From Magnetovibrio sp. (GTDB lineage: Bacteria; Pseudomonadota; Alphaproteobacteria; Rhodospirillales; Magnetovibrionaceae): a stretch of 64,000 nt of DNA. Location of the stretch: positions 310,001 through 374,000 of the forward strand of contig NZ_DATCTF010000010.1 of assembly GCF_036568125.1 (NCBI RefSeq). The letters are read 5' to 3'. The notes under the pieces are model-generated. The model was not told the DNA's origin. It did not search any database and worked only from the letters and a program-made list of their open reading frames with translations. The position numbers were made by a program, and so were the translations under genes. Shown here one piece after another: positions 53,965-62,427 of the stretch; position 1 is the stretch's first letter, and the number at the start of each line of letters is the position of its first letter.

Positions 53965-54764
53965 TGGGATGTGTCCTCCCAAAAGCCCCACGAACCGTAA
54001 CCGACAACCTGAGTGCGCGGCCCGGCGGTGTCGCCGGAATTGCGCAGGTCCAGGGTGCGCACGCACATGCCTTTGCGCTTGGCCAGATGCAACAGGCCTT
54101 TTACCGGCATGCGCCCACAGGCTTGCGCGTCGCCGATGGCGTCGACGTCCAAATGCTCGATCGCGTCGCAGGTCTTGCGGTCGATGGCGCACGCGGCGTC
54201 GTAGCTGAGATAATGGCTGAGATCGCTTGAGACCACGATCAGGGTTTCGGGCCCGCCCCACACGCGATCCAAAACCTCCGCGACCTCCGCAGGGCTGGCT
54301 TGGCCGACCACCATGGGCACCAGCTTGAAATCGTCGAGCACCACTTGCAGGAACGGGATGTGGACTTCCAGGCTGTGCTCGGCGGTGTGCGTTGCGTCAT
54401 AGACGTGAACTTGGGGGAGGTCCAATAAGGTCTGGTCCAGACTGTGGTCGATGGCGACCGGGCCGAGAGGGGTGAGGAAGGTCTCCGCGCTCGACAGCGC
54501 CAGTCCCAAGGTCGGCACCCGGTGGCACGGGCCCAACAGCACCACGCGGGTGATGACGTCGTGCAAGGGTTGCAGGTGGGCGTAGGCGTGGGCGGCGACG
54601 GGACCGGAATAGATGTAGCCAGCATGCGGCGCGATCAAGGCTTTGGGCGCAACGCCGACCTCTTCGCCGGCCTCGGCCAGAAAGGCGCGGATTTGGCCGG
54701 AAAGAGAAACTGCGTCGGCGGGGTAGAAAGCACCCGCGACGGCGGGGGAACGTACCAAGCTCAT
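53961..54764 (-). CDS. amrB: AmmeMemoRadiSam system protein B (MEMO1 family)
   Basis: The 267-residue MEMO-family protein resembles non-heme-iron dioxygenases. Candidate metal histidines are in IAPHAGYIYSG, LGPCHRVPTLG and VVSSDLSHYLSYD, and AEHSLEVHIPFLQ is conserved. The frame stays open far upstream across the divergent gene, but family similarity starts at the ATG at 54764 (MSLVRSPAVAGAFYPAD). It is coupled to amrA. Confidence 0.92.
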   Translation of the reverse strand: MSLVRSPAVAGAFYPADAVSLSGQIRAFLAEAGEEVGVAPKALIAPHAGYIYSGPVAAHAYAHLQPLHDVITRVVLLGPCHRVPTLGLALSSAETFLTPLGPVAIDHSLDQTLLDLPQVHVYDATHTAEHSLEVHIPFLQVVLDDFKLVPMVVGQASPAEVAEVLDRVWGGPETLIVVSSDLSHYLSYDAACAIDRKTCDAIEHLDVDAIGDAQACGRMPVKGLLHLAKRKGMCVRTLDLRNSGDTAGPRTQVVGYGSWGFWEDTSQ

Positions 54765-54815
54765 GATCTTTATATGGTATACTGATTGGAGCAAATAGGA
54801 AACCGGGAGCGTGTC
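54765..54815. promoter_or_regulatory. Divergent promoter region of the AmmeMemoRadiSam genes
   Basis: The 51-base gap between amrB and the radical SAM gene holds TATACT (54778-54783) as a plus-strand minus-10 candidate within the AT-rich core TATATGGTATACTG. Overlapping A/T-rich hexamers exist on the other strand, suggesting joint control. Confidence 0.45.
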
Positions 54816-55919
54816 ATGAGCGAGCAAAACACGACCGAAACGTTCCAAAACAACAGCGTCGTCAGCGGGCGCTATTGGCATGCGCTCGATAACGGGCGGG
54901 TGCAATGCGACCTGTGCCCGCGTGCGTGCAAAATTCACGACGGCCAGCGCGGGCTGTGCTTCGTGCGCGCCGCGCGCGGCGGTGAGGTGGTGTTGACCAC
55001 CTATGGCCGCTCGTCGGGTTATTGCATCGATCCGATCGAAAAAAAGCCGCTCAATCATTTTCTCCCCGGCACGCCGGTGCTGTCGTTCGGCACGGCGGGC
55101 TGCAACCTGACCTGCAAGTTCTGCCAGAACTGGGATATTTCCAAGGCCCGTGAATTCGATGTGTTGGCGGCCAAGGCGAGCCCGCAACAGATCGCCCGCA
55201 CGGCCCACGACCTGGGCTGCAAAAGCGTCGCCTTCACTTACAACGACCCGGTGATCTTCCTCGAATACGCGGTCGATACGGCCATCGCGTGTCACGAACT
55301 GGGGGTGAAGACCGTGGCGGTGACGGCGGGCTATATTTCGCCCGAACCGCGGCGGGAATTTTTCAGCCACATGGACGCCGCCAACGTCGATTTGAAATGC
55401 TTCACCGAAGACTTTTATCAACGCCTGTGCACCGGTCATTTGCAGGACGTGCTCGACACCTTGGTTTATCTGAAGCATGAAACCGACGTGTGGTTCGAAC
55501 TCACCACATTGTTGATTCCCGGCGAAAACGATTCGGATGCAGAATTGGACGCCATGACCAAATGGGTGGCCAAGGAGCTTGGCCCCGACGTGCCGATGCA
55601 TTTCACGGCGTTCCACCCCGATTGGAAAATGCGCGACATCGTCAAAACCCCGCACGAAACACTGTTGCGCGCGCGCGCCATTGCGCTCAGCAACGGGGTG
55701 CGCTACGCCTATGTCGGCAACGTCCACGACCTGGAAGCCGAAAGCACCTACTGTCACAGTTGCGGCGAACGCCTGATCGGACGCGATTGGTATGTGCTGT
55801 CGGAGTGGAATTTGACCGACGACGGTCATTGCACCAAGTGCGGTGCGCGGTGCGGCGGCGTTTTCGATGGTCCGGCCGGAACGTGGGGGGCAAAGCGCAT
55901 GCCCGTGAACATGGGTTGA
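54816..55919 (+). CDS. amrS: AmmeMemoRadiSam system radical SAM enzyme
   Basis: The 367-residue enzyme has the radical SAM cluster motif C96-x3-C100-x2-C103 in GTAGCNLTCKFCQNW. A Cys-rich N-terminus (CDLCPRACKI, GLCFV) and a C-terminal zinc-ribbon-like end (CHSCGERLIG, CTKCGARCGG) suggest further metal sites. It resembles pyruvate-formate-lyase activases. Its target is unknown. GGGAG lies eight bases before the ATG. It is divergent from amrB-amrA. Confidence 0.93.
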   Translation: MSEQNTTETFQNNSVVSGRYWHALDNGRVQCDLCPRACKIHDGQRGLCFVRAARGGEVVLTTYGRSSGYCIDPIEKKPLNHFLPGTPVLSFGTAGCNLTCKFCQNWDISKAREFDVLAAKASPQQIARTAHDLGCKSVAFTYNDPVIFLEYAVDTAIACHELGVKTVAVTAGYISPEPRREFFSHMDAANVDLKCFTEDFYQRLCTGHLQDVLDTLVYLKHETDVWFELTTLLIPGENDSDAELDAMTKWVAKELGPDVPMHFTAFHPDWKMRDIVKTPHETLLRARAIALSNGVRYAYVGNVHDLEAESTYCHSCGERLIGRDWYVLSEWNLTDDGHCTKCGARCGGVFDGPAGTWGAKRMPVNMG

Positions 55920-55948
55920 AACGAATAGATGCGAAGTGAATTTCGAAT

Positions 55949-56911
55949 ATGATTAACCGCCACAGGGCAGGGCTTATCCTTAAATTTGTTATATCTGCCG
56001 CTTTGGTGTGGGCGTTGATGCATGCGGTTGGCGGAGGGGACGCCGTGGAACGCATGTTAGACTTGCGCCCTGAGTGGTTGGCCGTGGCTCTGATTCTCGG
56101 CTTTGTGCAGACGGTCGTCGGTGCGTTGCGTTGGCGCGCGGTTCTGATCGCCATCAAAGCGCATTTGCCTTGGTGGCAGCTTTTTCGGTTTACCTATATC
56201 GGCGCATTTTTCAATCAGACTTTGCCGTCCGCTGTCGGTGGAGATGCCGTGCGCGGGTATATGGCTTATCGGTCCGGTTTGGCGATGGGGCCATCGGTGA
56301 ACGGTGTGTTGCTGGATCGCATCGCCACGGTTTTGGCGCTGGTTATGCTGGTGGCGGTGATGACGCCGTTCGGCGTGGCGGAACTGAATGTTGGGGATTG
56401 GTTCGCGCGCACCGTTTGGCTGGTTTCCGTCTTGGCCGTGGCCGGCGTTGCGACCATCATGGTGTTGGACCGTCTGCCCCTTGGCCTGCGCCGCTTTCGT
56501 CTGGTCGCCGGGTTGAGCGTCTTGGCGACCGATGCACGATGCATGTTTCTGCAACCAGGTCATGCGCTGCATGTGATGTTCTGGTCTGCGCTCGGTCACG
56601 TGAATTTGTCTGCGATCATTTTTGTGCTGGCGATGGGCTTGGGGGTGGATATCACCCTTGTCGATTGTCTGTTGTTGTTTCCCCCGGTGCTGTTGGCGCA
56701 GACGCTTCCGATCTCGCTGGCCGGTTGGGGCGTGCGCGAGGGGGCCATGGTGGCGATGTTCGCTTTGGCGGGGGTCGGCGCGCAAAGCGCGTTGGCGATT
56801 TCGATCCTCTACGGTTTTGTCATGATTTTGGCCAGCTTGCCGGGCTCCGCTTTTTGGCTGGCGGCGGGCCGCAAGACCGTGGAACAAGCGGAGGCCTTCG
56901 CCGAACGGTAA
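55949..56911 (+). CDS. Flippase-like membrane protein (LPG synthase TM / YbhN family, UPF0104)
   Basis: The 320-residue protein has about eight membrane helices and the family signature FFNQTLPSAVGGDAVRGYMA, LLDRIATVLALVMLV and ISLAGWGVREGAMVAMFAL. These resemble the flippase part of lysylphosphatidylglycerol synthases, without the aminoacyl-transfer domain. The lipid substrate is unknown. It starts 29 bases after the radical SAM gene and may be read through from it. Confidence 0.87.
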   Translation: MINRHRAGLILKFVISAALVWALMHAVGGGDAVERMLDLRPEWLAVALILGFVQTVVGALRWRAVLIAIKAHLPWWQLFRFTYIGAFFNQTLPSAVGGDAVRGYMAYRSGLAMGPSVNGVLLDRIATVLALVMLVAVMTPFGVAELNVGDWFARTVWLVSVLAVAGVATIMVLDRLPLGLRRFRLVAGLSVLATDARCMFLQPGHALHVMFWSALGHVNLSAIIFVLAMGLGVDITLVDCLLLFPPVLLAQTLPISLAGWGVREGAMVAMFALAGVGAQSALAISILYGFVMILASLPGSAFWLAAGRKTVEQAEAFAER

Positions 56912-57029
56912 CCCGGTTGCGCTTTTACGTTTGCCGCCCGGTGATCCGAGTTGTTAGAGTGCTCGCAAACGATCCTTGCGTTCCCCATATTCGGGACAGC
57001 CAACCTCATTATCGATTACGGAGTTTTCC

Positions 57030-58538
57030 ATGAAGATCTCGTTCGCCAATCTCGCCGTTCCCAAAGCCGGCGCCGTCGTTGTCTGTGTTCTCGAAGGACG
57101 CAAGCTGACCGACAGTGCTCAGGCGATCGACGATGCCACAGGCGGAGCGCTGACCCGTGCGATCAAGGCCAGCACGTTCAAGGGCGCAAAACATCATTCG
57201 TTGACGGTGATGACGCCGGGCGGACGTTTGAGCCGCGTGGTGTGCATGGGGCTGGGCAAAGCCAAAGAGGTCGACGCCCTGGCGTTGCAGGATTTGGGCG
57301 GACGCATCGTTTCGACGTTGAAGGCCCACGCGACCAGCGCCCAAGTGTTGGTTGACGACATCGAAGGCTGCGAACTTAAGGCCCACGAAATGGCCGCGGA
57401 AGTGGCCTTGGGCGCGCGCTTGGGCTCTTACGCCTTCGACAAGTACAAAACCAAGAAGAAAGCCCACGACACGCCGTTGCTGCGCGACGTGAAGTTCTAT
57501 TGCAAGCTGTCGGCCAAGGCACAAGCGTTGTTCGCGCCGCAAGACAAAGTCGCGGATGGTGTGTTCTTCACCCGCGATCTGGTCTCCGAACCGTCGAATG
57601 TGCTGTATCCGGAAACCCTGGCTGAACAAGCCAAGACGCTCAGCAAAATGGGCATCAAGGTCGAGGTCCTGTCCCAAGCGCAGATGAAACGCCTGGGCAT
57701 GGGCGCGCTGTTGGGCGTGGCGCAAGGCAGTGCGCACGAACCCAAGCTGGTGGTCATGCACTACAACGGCAAGCCTACGCGCAAAGGCGCCAAGGCGGCC
57801 AAGGCCGATCAACCGGTGGCGTTCATCGGCAAGGGCGTGACGTTCGATTCAGGTGGCATCTCGATCAAGCCGTCGGCGGGCATGGAAGACATGAAATGGG
57901 ATATGGGCGGCGCGGGCGTCGTGATCGGCCTGATGAAAGCCTTGGCCGGTCGCAAAGCCAAGGTCAACGCGGTTGGCGTTGTGGGCCTGGTGGAAAACAT
58001 GCCCTCCGGCACCGCGCAGCGCCCCGGCGACATCGTCACGTCGATGTCGGGCCAGACCATTGAAGTGCTCAACACCGACGCCGAGGGCCGCCTGGTTCTG
58101 GCGGATGCGCTTTGGTACACCAAGGAACGCTTCAACCCGCACACCATGATCGATCTCGCCACGTTGACCGGCGCGATCATGGTTGCGTTGGGCTCGCACT
58201 ACGCAGGGCTGTTTTCCAACGACGACGATTTCGCGTGGGAACTGATCAAGGCCGGACGTGAGGTGGACGAACGAGTGTGGTCTTTGCCGCTGGGGCCCGA
58301 ATACGACAAGATGATCAACTCCTCGGTGGCCGACATGCAAAACATCGGCGAACGGTGGGGCGGAAGCATCACCGCGGCGCAGTTCCTCAAGCGCTTCGTC
58401 GGCGACACCAAGTGGGCGCACCTCGATATCGCGGGCGTGACCTGGTCGAAAGCGGGCAAGCCCGTTGCGCCCAAAGGCGGTACCGGGTTCGGTGTACGCC
58501 TGTTGGATCGCTGGGTTGCCAATCAGCTCGAAAAGTAA
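57030..58538 (+). CDS. pepA: Leucyl aminopeptidase PepA
   Basis: The 502-residue M17 peptidase has the metal-binding VAFIGKGVTFDSGGISIKPS, WDMGGAGVV and NTDAEGRLVLADALWY motifs. It removes N-terminal residues and in some bacteria also binds DNA. CGGAG precedes the ATG at 57030. It is followed nine bases later by holC, the usual pairing. Confidence 0.96.
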   Translation: MKISFANLAVPKAGAVVVCVLEGRKLTDSAQAIDDATGGALTRAIKASTFKGAKHHSLTVMTPGGRLSRVVCMGLGKAKEVDALALQDLGGRIVSTLKAHATSAQVLVDDIEGCELKAHEMAAEVALGARLGSYAFDKYKTKKKAHDTPLLRDVKFYCKLSAKAQALFAPQDKVADGVFFTRDLVSEPSNVLYPETLAEQAKTLSKMGIKVEVLSQAQMKRLGMGALLGVAQGSAHEPKLVVMHYNGKPTRKGAKAAKADQPVAFIGKGVTFDSGGISIKPSAGMEDMKWDMGGAGVVIGLMKALAGRKAKVNAVGVVGLVENMPSGTAQRPGDIVTSMSGQTIEVLNTDAEGRLVLADALWYTKERFNPHTMIDLATLTGAIMVALGSHYAGLFSNDDDFAWELIKAGREVDERVWSLPLGPEYDKMINSSVADMQNIGERWGGSITAAQFLKRFVGDTKWAHLDIAGVTWSKAGKPVAPKGGTGFGVRLLDRWVANQLEK

Positions 58539-58547
58539 GATTGGATG

Positions 58548-59000
58548 ATGACGGAGATCGCCTTTTACCACCTGACCCGTTCGCCTCTCGAAGCGGCCTT
58601 GCCCAAACTGTTGGACAAGACCCTTCAGGCCGGCAAACGCGCGGTGGTGATGGCGGGCTCCGCCCAGCGGGTCGAGCATCTCAATGGCGCGCTGTGGACG
58701 TTCGATTCCGCTTCCTGGTTGCCGCACGGTTCGAAAAAGGACGGTCATCCGACAGAGCAGCCGGTGTGGTTGACGGACACCGATGAAAATCCCAACGATG
58801 CCCAGTTCTTGTTTTTGACCGATGGGGCCGCCGTGGCGGACTTAGACGGTTTTGAGCGTTGTTTCGAACTGTTCGACGGCAACAGCATCGACAGCGTGCA
58901 GGTCGCGCGCGAACGCTGGAAGGCGTACAAGAGCGCTGGCCACACCTTGACCTATTGGCAACAAACCGAGCAGGGCGGGTGGAGCAAAAAAGAAACCTGA
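58548..59000 (+). CDS. holC: DNA polymerase III chi subunit
   Basis: The 150-residue protein has the chi pattern: TEIAFYHLTRSPLEAALPKL, GKRAVVMAGSAQRVEHLNGA, LWTFDSASWLPHG, and the helix DSVQVARERWKAYKSAGHTL. Chi connects the clamp loader to SSB. An adjacent ATG at 58545 is possible. The gene is followed by a strong terminator. Confidence 0.92.
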   Translation: MTEIAFYHLTRSPLEAALPKLLDKTLQAGKRAVVMAGSAQRVEHLNGALWTFDSASWLPHGSKKDGHPTEQPVWLTDTDENPNDAQFLFLTDGAAVADLDGFERCFELFDGNSIDSVQVARERWKAYKSAGHTLTYWQQTEQGGWSKKET

Positions 59001-59020
59001 GTTTAGACCGATACGGATAT

Positions 59021-59052
59021 AAAAAAGCGGCGCTCCAGGCGCCGCTTTTTTT
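59021..59052 (+). terminator. Rho-independent terminator after holC
   Basis: GCGGCGC and GCGCCGC form a seven-base-pair stem with A residues before it and seven T residues after it, so it can work in both directions between holC and the convergent membrane gene. Confidence 0.9.
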
Positions 59053-59073
59053 ATGACTTTTTTTAGATCTATA

Positions 59074-59562
59074 TCAGCCGGGTTTGTGTTGGCGACGCGC
59101 CATGGCGCGCTCGGCGGGATTGGAGCCGACGCCTTCGTCCATCTCTTTGCGCCGTTGCTCGCGGATGGCGCGTTGACGGCGTTTGTACTCGTCGTCTTTC
59201 GCTTTCATCTTGCCGCTGAAGATCACCATCATCAACTGGCTACCGATGATCGCCAGCAGCGCCATCATGATCGTCGCCGAAACCCAATAGACAACGTGAG
59301 CCAAGATGATCTCTTCGATCATGAACACGTGGTAGAAGAATACAAAAATCCACAGCACCACTTCGGCGAGGATAAACAGACGAAACGAGATGCGCTCCTT
59401 CAGCGGGCGAGGGTGCAACAGATTGGAGTTGATGTACGCAAGTGCGCTCAAAAACCCGCCCAGCAAGCAACTCGTGAACAGAAATGCACTGATGACGGCG
59501 ATCCACGCCTGCATTTCCGTAAAATTAAAGGCCTTGAGCAGCTCTAAATAAGCTTCCGCCAT
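59074..59562 (-). CDS. Conserved membrane protein with basic tail, unknown
   Basis: The 162-residue protein has three or four hydrophobic segments (AWIAVISAFLFTSCLLGGFL, FILAEVVLWIFVFFYHVFMI, VVYWVSATIMMALLAIIG) and a charged cytoplasmic tail (KDDEYKRRQRAIREQRRKEM). GGAGG stands five bases before the ATG at 59562. No family is recognised. It is a single-gene unit. Confidence 0.7.
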   Translation of the reverse strand: MAEAYLELLKAFNFTEMQAWIAVISAFLFTSCLLGGFLSALAYINSNLLHPRPLKERISFRLFILAEVVLWIFVFFYHVFMIEEIILAHVVYWVSATIMMALLAIIGSQLMMVIFSGKMKAKDDEYKRRQRAIREQRRKEMDEGVGSNPAERAMARRQHKPG

Positions 59563-59582
59563 GGCCACCTCCATTATGTGGT

Positions 59583-59874
59583 CTAGTTGACCATTTCCTT
59601 ATGCCCTTGTGGGGGCGCCCCTAAGCAATCCAGATGAGGCCGTTGAAAGGCGCTCAATCGATCACAGATATCAAACCCGCGCACCTCGCAATATGCCCTT
59701 GCGAATCGGCGCGATTCTATTGCTTCAATACTGTCTGGCTTGAATGAAGAAAAAGTTACCAGCGCCCACATTCTACATCTGCTGCGTGTTTTAACCGATT
59801 ACAAGATCCGCGCAACGATAAATATTGGCGGTTCTGAATCGTTTTTGTGACGCAATAATACCCCTTTATTGGTA
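59583..59874. other. Intergenic stretch upstream of the membrane-protein gene
   Basis: About 290 bases without a supported gene. A 62-codon open frame on the minus strand (59583-59771) has no recognisable features. AATACC and GGTATT near 59856-59877 form a weak hairpin just beyond the ABC-F stop. Confidence 0.4.
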
Positions 59875-61776
59875 TTATGAATTGTCGGCGTCACTTTCTT
59901 CCATCGCCGCTTCGGCTTCAAGCCAGGCAATCTCAGCGGTTTGCAGGCTTTTCTCGATTTTACCAAGTTGGATTTGCAACCGCGTCAGTTCGTCGCTGGC
60001 ACCGGAATAGAGACTTGGATCAGCCAATTTCTTTTCGATATTTTCTTTCTCTATGCTCAGGCGGGTGACTTCTTTTTCTGCGTTTTGCGCATTTTTTCGC
60101 AATTGGCTCGAGGCGGCGCGGGCGTCGGCGCGGGCTTTTCGCTCGGCCTTCTTGTCCCCCTTGGGGCTTTTGGCTGCGCTCTCTGATGCATCGGAACCGT
60201 CTTTGCGACCGCGCCTAGCATCCAACAACAAGCGCTTGTAATCGTTCAGGTCGCCATCGAACTGGGTGCATTTTCCGCCATCGACCAGCCACAGGCGGTC
60301 GCAGACCAACTCGACCAAGTGGGGGTCGTGGCTGACCAGAACCACCGCGCCGTCGTAGGTGTTGAGTGCGGCCACCAGCGCTTCGCGGGCATCAACGTCG
60401 AGGTGGTTGGTGGGCTCGTCCAGCAGCATGATGTGCGGGGCGGACCGGCTCATATTGGCGAACAGCAAGCGCGCCTTTTCGCCGCCCGAAAGGTTCTTGA
60501 TGGGGGTGTCGGCCTTGTCCTTGTTGAAGCCGAACTTACCCAGTTGGGCGCGGACCTTGGGTTCGATTACGCCTTCCATTTGTTCTTGCATGTATTCGTA
60601 GGCGGTTTCTTCTTCGGGCAGTTCTTCGGCCTGGTGTTGCGCGAAGTAACCGACTTCGAGTTTCTTGGACTTGACGATTTTACCGTCTTGGGGGGCAAGG
60701 CGGCCCGCCAGCATCTTCATCATGGTCGATTTGCCGTTGCCGTTGGCGCCCAACAGCGCGATGCGGTCGTCCATGTCGATGCGCAGATCCAGGTTTCTGA
60801 GAATCGGCTTGCCGGGCTCGTACCCCAACGCCACTTCGTCCAGCGCCACCAGCGGCGGCGACAGGGGCGATGGGTTGGGGAAGATGAAGCTGGTGGTCTT
60901 GTCTTCGATCACCGCAGCGATGGGCTCCATCTTTTCCAAAAGCTTGAGACGGCTTTGCGCTTGGCGGGCTTTCGAGGCCTTGGCGCGGAACCGGTCGACG
61001 AATTCTTGAATGTGACGCTGTTCGGCCAATTGCTTGGTGCGGTTCTTGGCCTGCTGGCTGAGCCGTTCGCGGCGGGTCTTTTCGAAAAAGTCGTAGTTGC
61101 CGGTATAGCGGACCAGCTTTTGCTCTTCCAAATGGATAATTTCGTCGACGGCGGTGTTGAGCAGCGTGCGATCGTGGGAAATCACCATCACGGTGCCTTG
61201 CCAATTGGCCAGATAGTTTTCCAGCCACAGGGTCGCTTCCAGGTCCAGGTGGTTGGTCGGTTCGTCCAACAGCAACAGGTCGGGGGCGGCGAACAGTACT
61301 GCGGCCAATGCCACGCGCATGCGCCAGCCGCCGGAAAAGTCGGAACAGAAGCTTTGTTGCGCCTGTTCGTCGAAGCCGAGACCCGAAAGGATTCGCGCCG
61401 CGCGCGCCGGGGCGGAATGCGCACCGATGTCGGCCAGGCGGGTGTGGATGTAGCCGATGCGGTTGGGGTCGGTGACGACTTCCGATTCCGCCAGCAGCTC
61501 CGTGCGCTCGGTGTCGGCGGCCAGCACCGTGTCGATGAGGCTCACCGGGCCGCTCGGCGCTTCCTGTGCGACCATGCCCAACCGCGCCCCTTGGCGCAGG
61601 TTGATGGTGCCGCCGTCGGGCGCAATGTCGCCAGCGATAAGCTTGAACAGGGTCGATTTGCCTGTGCCGTTGCGTCCCACCAAACCGACTTTGTGGCCTT
61701 TGGGGACGGCGACGGTGGCGTTTTCGAGCAAAAGTCGCCCGCCGATGCGATAGGTGAGGTCGTTGATGTGTAACAT
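59875..61776 (-). CDS. ABC-F family ATPase (YheS/Uup-like)
   Basis: This soluble protein of 633 residues has two ABC domains and no membrane part. Walker A motifs are GRNGTGKSTLF and GANGNGKSTMM, signatures FSGGWRMR and LSGGEKAR, and both Walker B motifs end LLDEPTNHLD. A Lys/Ala-rich coiled coil (about residues 520-630) closes the protein. ABC-F proteins act on the ribosome to relieve stalling. ATG at 61776 begins MLHINDLTYRIGG. Confidence 0.93.
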   Translation of the reverse strand: MLHINDLTYRIGGRLLLENATVAVPKGHKVGLVGRNGTGKSTLFKLIAGDIAPDGGTINLRQGARLGMVAQEAPSGPVSLIDTVLAADTERTELLAESEVVTDPNRIGYIHTRLADIGAHSAPARAARILSGLGFDEQAQQSFCSDFSGGWRMRVALAAVLFAAPDLLLLDEPTNHLDLEATLWLENYLANWQGTVMVISHDRTLLNTAVDEIIHLEEQKLVRYTGNYDFFEKTRRERLSQQAKNRTKQLAEQRHIQEFVDRFRAKASKARQAQSRLKLLEKMEPIAAVIEDKTTSFIFPNPSPLSPPLVALDEVALGYEPGKPILRNLDLRIDMDDRIALLGANGNGKSTMMKMLAGRLAPQDGKIVKSKKLEVGYFAQHQAEELPEEETAYEYMQEQMEGVIEPKVRAQLGKFGFNKDKADTPIKNLSGGEKARLLFANMSRSAPHIMLLDEPTNHLDVDAREALVAALNTYDGAVVLVSHDPHLVELVCDRLWLVDGGKCTQFDGDLNDYKRLLLDARRGRKDGSDASESAAKSPKGDKKAERKARADARAASSQLRKNAQNAEKEVTRLSIEKENIEKKLADPSLYSGASDELTRLQIQLGKIEKSLQTAEIAWLEAEAAMEESDADNS

Positions 61777-61949
61777 GGCGGGGCTTTTAGCACGCAGATC
61801 GGCCGCTGGAAACAACATCTCACGCGCGCAGGGATCGTGGCTCTGAAAACCCCCTCTTGTCAGCACGGAACGATCCGGTTATAACCCCGCGACCCGGCAT
61901 ATTAGAGATCGGGGCCGAAATTTCCTTTAACAGCAAAAGGCTCTTGAGC

Positions 61950-62372
61950 ATGGCTGTCGAACGCACACTGTCGATCATTAAACCGGACGCCACCGAGCGT
62001 AACCTTACCGGCAAGATCAATTCCTACATCGAAGCCGCGGGTCTGCGCATCATCGCCCAGAAACGCATCCGTCTCACCCGCGATCAGGCCGAAGCCTTCT
62101 ATGCGGTTCACAAGGAACGCTCGTTCTTTGGCGAACTGGTGGACTTCATGCTGTCCGGTCCGGTGGTCGTGCAAATCCTGGAAGGTGAAAACGCCATCGC
62201 GAAATACCGCGAAGTCATGGGCGCCACCAACCCGGCCAACGCCGACGAAGGCACGATCCGCAAGGACTTCGCCATCGACGTGCAGAACAACTCGGTGCAC
62301 GGCTCCGATGCGCCGGAAACGGCTGCCGTCGAAACCGCTTTCTTCTTCTCCGGCATCGAAATCGCCGGTTAA
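61950..62372 (+). CDS. ndk: Nucleoside diphosphate kinase
   Basis: The 140-residue kinase balances NTP pools. It has [14 protein letters not shown], and [20 protein letters not shown]. The catalytic histidine lies in [17 protein letters not shown] is ten bases before the ATG at 61950. A terminator follows. It is divergent from the ABC-F gene. Confidence 0.97.
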   Translation: MAVERTLSIIKPDATERNLTGKINSYIEAAGLRIIAQKRIRLTRDQAEAFYAVHKERSFFGELVDFMLSGPVVVQILEGENAIAKYREVMGATNPANADEGTIRKDFAIDVQNNSVHGSDAPETAAVETAFFFSGIEIAG

Positions 62373-62391
62373 GTCAAAGCGCCTCAGATTT

Positions 62392-62427
62392 AAAAGGCCG
62401 CTCCGGATTGGGGCGGCCTTTTTTATT
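62392..62427 (+). terminator. Rho-independent terminator after ndk
   Basis: AAAAGGCCGCTCC and GGGGCGGCCTTTTTT form a stem with a T-tract on the plus strand and A residues on the other side, so it can also serve the convergent glycosyltransferase gene. Confidence 0.88.

Noticed and set aside
54765-55829. Upstream in-frame extension of the MEMO-family gene
   Set aside because: It would run antisense through the radical SAM gene. Similarity to MEMO begins only at the ATG at 54764.
59583-59771. 62-codon minus-strand frame upstream of the membrane protein gene
   Set aside because: No ribosome binding site, no hydrophobic or domain pattern and low-complexity composition. Not enough to call a gene.
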